Positions 41,012 to 42,935 of a stretch of DNA of 42,935 nt are shown in pieces (position 1 is the first letter of the stretch; the number at the start of each line of letters is the position of its first letter). Location of the stretch: assembly GCA_023391635.1 (NCBI GenBank), contig JAEWAQ010000035.1, forward strand, positions 1 to 42,935, in the 5' to 3' direction. This DNA comes from Bacillota bacterium (GTDB lineage: Bacteria > Bacillota > Bacilli > Paenibacillales > Paenibacillaceae). A program made the position numbers and the translations under genes. The notes beneath the pieces were generated by a model. The model saw only the letters and a list, made by a program, of their open reading frames with translations, did no database searches and was not told where the DNA came from.

Positions 41012-41152
41012 TTACCAACTGCTCCATTCCCCGTCGAGAACCAGATTGTGCCCCGTCATTTATTTGGAAGCAGAGGATGCGAGGTAGACATACGGTTCGC
41101 CGCCGATTTTGGCCAGGCAGCGTAGACCGCCCTTGTGAATACCGAAATAAAT
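41012..41152 (-). pseudogene. Truncated SDR dehydrogenase gene, C-terminal remnant
   Basis: Read on the minus strand from 41152, one frame gives a segment with KIGGEPYVYLASSASK, a TAA stop, then in the same frame MTGHNLVLDGEWSSW and TAA. This matches the usual SDR C-terminus (GEPEEIA..V.YLAS.AS..MTG..LVLDGG) with an internal deletion after GEP and a stop codon where an aromatic residue is expected. There is no start codon or 5' part. It is a decayed gene end lying between the tRNA cluster terminator and the tetR promoter. Confidence 0.6.
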
Positions 41153-41197
41153 TCATAATTTCCATCTACAGGCAATGGGATCTTGTTGTTTATACAC

Positions 41198-41233
41198 AAT
41201 AAAAAGCCCTAAGGATAAACATCCTTAAGAGCT
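41198..41233 (-). terminator. Terminator of the rRNA/tRNA transcription unit
   Basis: AGCTC-T-TAAGGA pairs with TCCTTAGGGCT (one bulge, one G.U), followed on the minus strand by TTTTTATT. It lies 13 bases after the last tRNA gene. Confidence 0.85.
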
Positions 41234-41245
41234 TCATTTCTTAGT

Positions 41246-41331
<86 letters not shown>

Positions 41332-41346
41332 ATATGAAGTTGTAAA

Positions 41347-41423
41347 TGGCGCGCCCTGAGAGATTCGAACTCCCGGCCTTTAGATTCGTAGTCTAACGCT
41401 CTATCCAGCTGAGCTAAGGGCGC
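41347..41423 (-). tRNA. tRNA-Arg (ACG)
   Basis: A 77-base cloverleaf. The acceptor GCGCCCT pairs with AGGGCGC, CCA is encoded, and the anticodon loop CTACGAA gives ACG. Confidence 0.95.
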
Positions 41424-41432
41424 ATATGCAAT

Positions 41433-41506
41433 TGGAGGCGCCACCCAGACTCGAACTGGGGGTAGAGCTTTTGCAGAGCTCTGCCTTACCACTTGGCTAT
41501 GGCGCC
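41433..41506 (-). tRNA. tRNA-Cys (GCA)
   Basis: A 74-base cloverleaf. The acceptor GGCGCCA pairs with TGGCGCC, CCA is encoded, and the anticodon loop CTGCAAA gives GCA. Confidence 0.95.
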
Positions 41507-41516
41507 ATAAACAAAG

Positions 41517-41591
41517 TGGAGCGGACGAAGGGATTCGAACCCTCGACCCTCGCCTTGGCAAGGCGATGCTCTACCACTGAGCCACGTCCGC
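41517..41591 (-). tRNA. tRNA-Gly (GCC)
   Basis: A 75-base cloverleaf. The acceptor GCGGACG pairs with CGTCCGC, CCA is encoded, and the anticodon loop TTGCCAA gives GCC. Confidence 0.95.
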
Positions 41592-41601
41592 AAATATTGA
41601 A

Positions 41602-41676
41602 TGGCTGGGGATCTAGGATTCGAACCTAGGAATGACGGAGTCAAAGTCCGTTGCCTTACCGCTTGGCTAATCCCCA
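41602..41676 (-). tRNA. tRNA-Gln (TTG)
   Basis: A 75-base cloverleaf. The acceptor TGGGGAT pairs with ATCCCCA, CCA is encoded, and the anticodon loop CTTTGAC gives TTG. Confidence 0.95.
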
Positions 41677-41692
41677 ATATGTTGTTGTAAGA

Positions 41693-41769
41693 TGGGGCGA
41701 TCGATGGGACTTGAACCCACGAATGCCGGAGCCACAATCCGGTGCGTTAACCCCTTCGCCACGACCGCC
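41693..41769 (-). tRNA. tRNA-His (GTG)
   Basis: A 77-base gene that includes the extra G at position -1 paired with C73. CCA is encoded, and the anticodon loop TTGTGGC gives GTG. Confidence 0.95.
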
Positions 41770-41781
41770 ACGCTATTCAAT

Positions 41782-41855
41782 TGGCAGGGGCAGCAGGAGT
41801 TGAACCCACACTAACGGTTTTGGAGACCGCTGTTCTACCATTAAACTATGCCCCT
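41782..41855 (-). tRNA. tRNA-Trp (CCA)
   Basis: A 74-base cloverleaf. The acceptor AGGGGCA pairs with TGCCCCT, CCA is encoded, and the anticodon loop CTCCAAA gives CCA. The 75-base spacer to tRNA-Tyr is longer than the others and contains two small stem-loops (AGCC/GGCT and GTTGA/TCAAC). Confidence 0.95.
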
Positions 41856-41930
41856 ATGGTAAGTATGGGAGCCTGGCCAAGGCTGTATGCATGCCCGAGC
41901 AGTTGATGAAGTCAACGCCAAGGGTACAAC

Positions 41931-42015
41931 TGGTGGAGGCTGATGGATTTGAACCACCGAACCCAGAGGGAGCAGATTTACAGTCTGCCGCGTTTGGCCA
42001 CTTCGCTAAGCCTCC
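41931..42015 (-). tRNA. tRNA-Tyr (GTA)
   Basis: An 85-base class II tRNA with a long variable arm. The acceptor GGAGGCT pairs with AGCCTCC, CCA is encoded, and the anticodon loop CTGTAAA gives GTA. Confidence 0.95.
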
Positions 42016-42036
42016 ATGTCAATGGAGCATTTCTGG

Positions 42037-42112
<76 letters not shown>

Positions 42113-42127
42113 ATAATTTTCGTTAGA

Positions 42128-42203
<76 letters not shown>

Positions 42204-42247
42204 ATGTCTTCGATTCGTCGTTCGTATCGTACATCTGGACTGAAGAA

Positions 42248-42324
42248 TGGCGGAGCCGACGGGATTCGAACCCGCGGTCTCCTGCGTGACAGGCAGGCAT
42301 GTTAGGCCTCTACACCACGGCTCC
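42248..42324 (-). tRNA. tRNA-Asp (GTC)
   Basis: A 77-base cloverleaf. The acceptor GGAGCCG pairs with CGGCTCC, CCA is encoded, and the anticodon loop CTGTCAC gives GTC. Confidence 0.95.
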
Positions 42325-42345
42325 ATGATCAATTCTTCATCTGTT

Positions 42346-42422
<77 letters not shown>

Positions 42423-42459
42423 ACGTTGACAAGTCTTCTCTGCAGAGGCGACATGTGTT

Positions 42460-42491
42460 ATCATACCGCATTTTAGGTTGCAATTGCAACC
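42460..42491 (-). promoter_or_regulatory. Internal promoter in the tRNA cluster with a 16-bp palindrome
   Basis: On the minus strand TTGCAA (42484-42489), an 18-base spacer and TATGAT (42460-42465) form a good promoter 38 bases before tRNA-fMet. The -35 lies inside the perfect palindrome GGTTGCAATTGCAACC (42476-42491). Outer inverted repeats (TCTTCTCT/AGAGAAGA, 42434-42443 and about 42508-42522) bracket the promoter. Confidence 0.55.
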
Positions 42492-42522
42492 CCGAATTAT
42501 TCACTTGGCAGAGAGAAGAAGA

Positions 42523-42597
42523 TGGTGACCCGTAGGGGATTCGAACCCCTGTTACCTCCGTGAAAGGGAGGTGTCTTAACCCCTTGACCAACGGGCC
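42523..42597 (-). tRNA. tRNA-Glu (TTC)
   Basis: A 75-base cloverleaf. The acceptor GGCCCGT pairs with ACGGGTC (one G.U), CCA is encoded, and the anticodon loop CTTTCAC gives TTC. Confidence 0.95.
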
Positions 42598-42628
42598 ATG
42601 CGAGATAAACGATTGCTGTCGAATAAAC

Positions 42629-42721
42629 TGGCGGAGAGAGAGGGATTCGAACCCTCGAGACGCTTGTGACGCCTACACGATTTCCAATCGTGCTCCTTCG
42701 ACCAAACTCGGACATCTCTCC
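42629..42721 (-). tRNA. tRNA-Ser (GGA)
   Basis: A 93-base class II tRNA with a long variable arm. The acceptor GGAGAGA pairs with TCTCTCC, CCA is encoded, and the anticodon loop TTGGAAA gives GGA. Confidence 0.95.
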
Positions 42722-42724
42722 AAG

Positions 42725-42800
42725 TGGCTCCCCGAACAGGACTCGAACCTGTGACAACTCGGTTAACAGCCGAGTGCTCTACCAACTGAGCTATCAGGGA
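42725..42800 (-). tRNA. tRNA-Asn (GTT)
   Basis: A 76-base cloverleaf. The acceptor TCCCTGA pairs with TCGGGGA (one G.U), CCA is encoded, and the anticodon loop CTGTTAA gives GTT. It is the first tRNA after the 5S gene. Confidence 0.95.
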
Positions 42801-42815
42801 ATATTTGAAGCATCC

Positions 42816-42935
42816 TGCCTGGCAACGTCCTACTCTCCCGGGACCCTGCGGTCCAAGTACCATCGGCGCTGGAGAGCTTAACGGTCGTGTTCGAGATGGG
42901 AACGCGTGGAACCCCTCCGCCATTATCACCAGACA
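42816..42935 (-). rRNA. rrf: 5S ribosomal RNA
   Basis: The minus strand from the window edge reads as a 120-base 5S rRNA. It contains the conserved ATCTCGAACACGACCGTTAAG, GCGCCGATGGTACTTGG and GGGAGAGTAGGACG segments in order. The terminal helix TGTCTGG/CCAGGCA closes exactly at 42935 and 42816, so the gene appears complete and ends at the window edge. A 23S gene should lie just beyond. Confidence 0.9.

Noticed and set aside
42423..42522. Degenerate tRNA-Val in the Glu-fMet gap
   Set aside because: I looked for acceptor, T-arm and anticodon-arm remnants on the minus strand and found none that align.

Overview
The window looks like chromosome of a Paenibacillus-type Firmicute. The evidence is two YesN/YesM-type two-component pairs, LplB/YtcP-type sugar ABC permeases with lipoprotein binding proteins, strong GGAGG ribosome binding sites, many TTG/GTG starts, and a 5S rRNA plus tRNA cluster whose order resembles the Bacillus trnD cluster. 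Almost everything is carbohydrate catabolism, except a small tetR/MFS efflux operon and the rRNA/tRNA end.

Layout. (1) 1-6.9 kb: a GHL6/beta-galactosidase-trimerisation-type glycosidase with its own promoter; an operon of an enolase-superfamily sugar-acid dehydratase, a zinc alcohol dehydrogenase and an SDR dehydrogenase; and two divergent GntR regulators. (2) 6.9-21.3 kb: a minus-strand operon (heparinase II/III-like lyase, esterase, two permeases, binding protein, lactonase-like amidohydrolase, aldo/keto reductase, an unrecognised 642-residue protein, a two-domain L-rhamnose-mutarotase-like protein). It is divergent from a YesN/YesM pair. (3) 21.4-26.3 kb: a secreted 1475-residue heparinase II/III-like protein with three N-terminal repeat modules, preceded by a translationally coupled 19-residue leader ORF and a roughly 450-base A+T-rich structured leader. 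(4) 26.3-38.9 kb: a second sugar locus (FAD oxidoreductase with a discoidin-like C-terminus, N-acetylneuraminate-lyase-like aldolase, secreted BNR/sialidase-fold protein, binding protein, two permeases) divergent from a second YesN/YesM pair. (5) 39.0-40.9 kb: Bmr/NorA-type efflux pump and its TetR regulator. (6) 41.0-42.9 kb: the broken 3' end of an SDR gene, then 15 tRNA genes and a 5S rRNA, all on the minus strand.

How the genes may work together (inference). Large polysaccharide is cut outside the cell by the secreted lyase and the propeller protein. Oligosaccharides enter through the two ABC importers; neither locus has an ATPase gene, so a shared MsmX-like ATPase elsewhere is likely. 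The cytoplasmic lyase, esterase and GHL6 enzyme then release monosaccharides. The mutarotase, aldo/keto reductase, lactonase, sugar-acid dehydratase, SDR and a DHDPS-family aldolase together supply nearly every step of a non-phosphorylating 6-deoxyhexose (L-fucose or L-rhamnose type) pathway, spread over three neighbouring transcription units. Expression signals include candidate CcpA cre sites, AraC-type direct repeats, GntR palindromes and stem-loops bordering the transporter genes.
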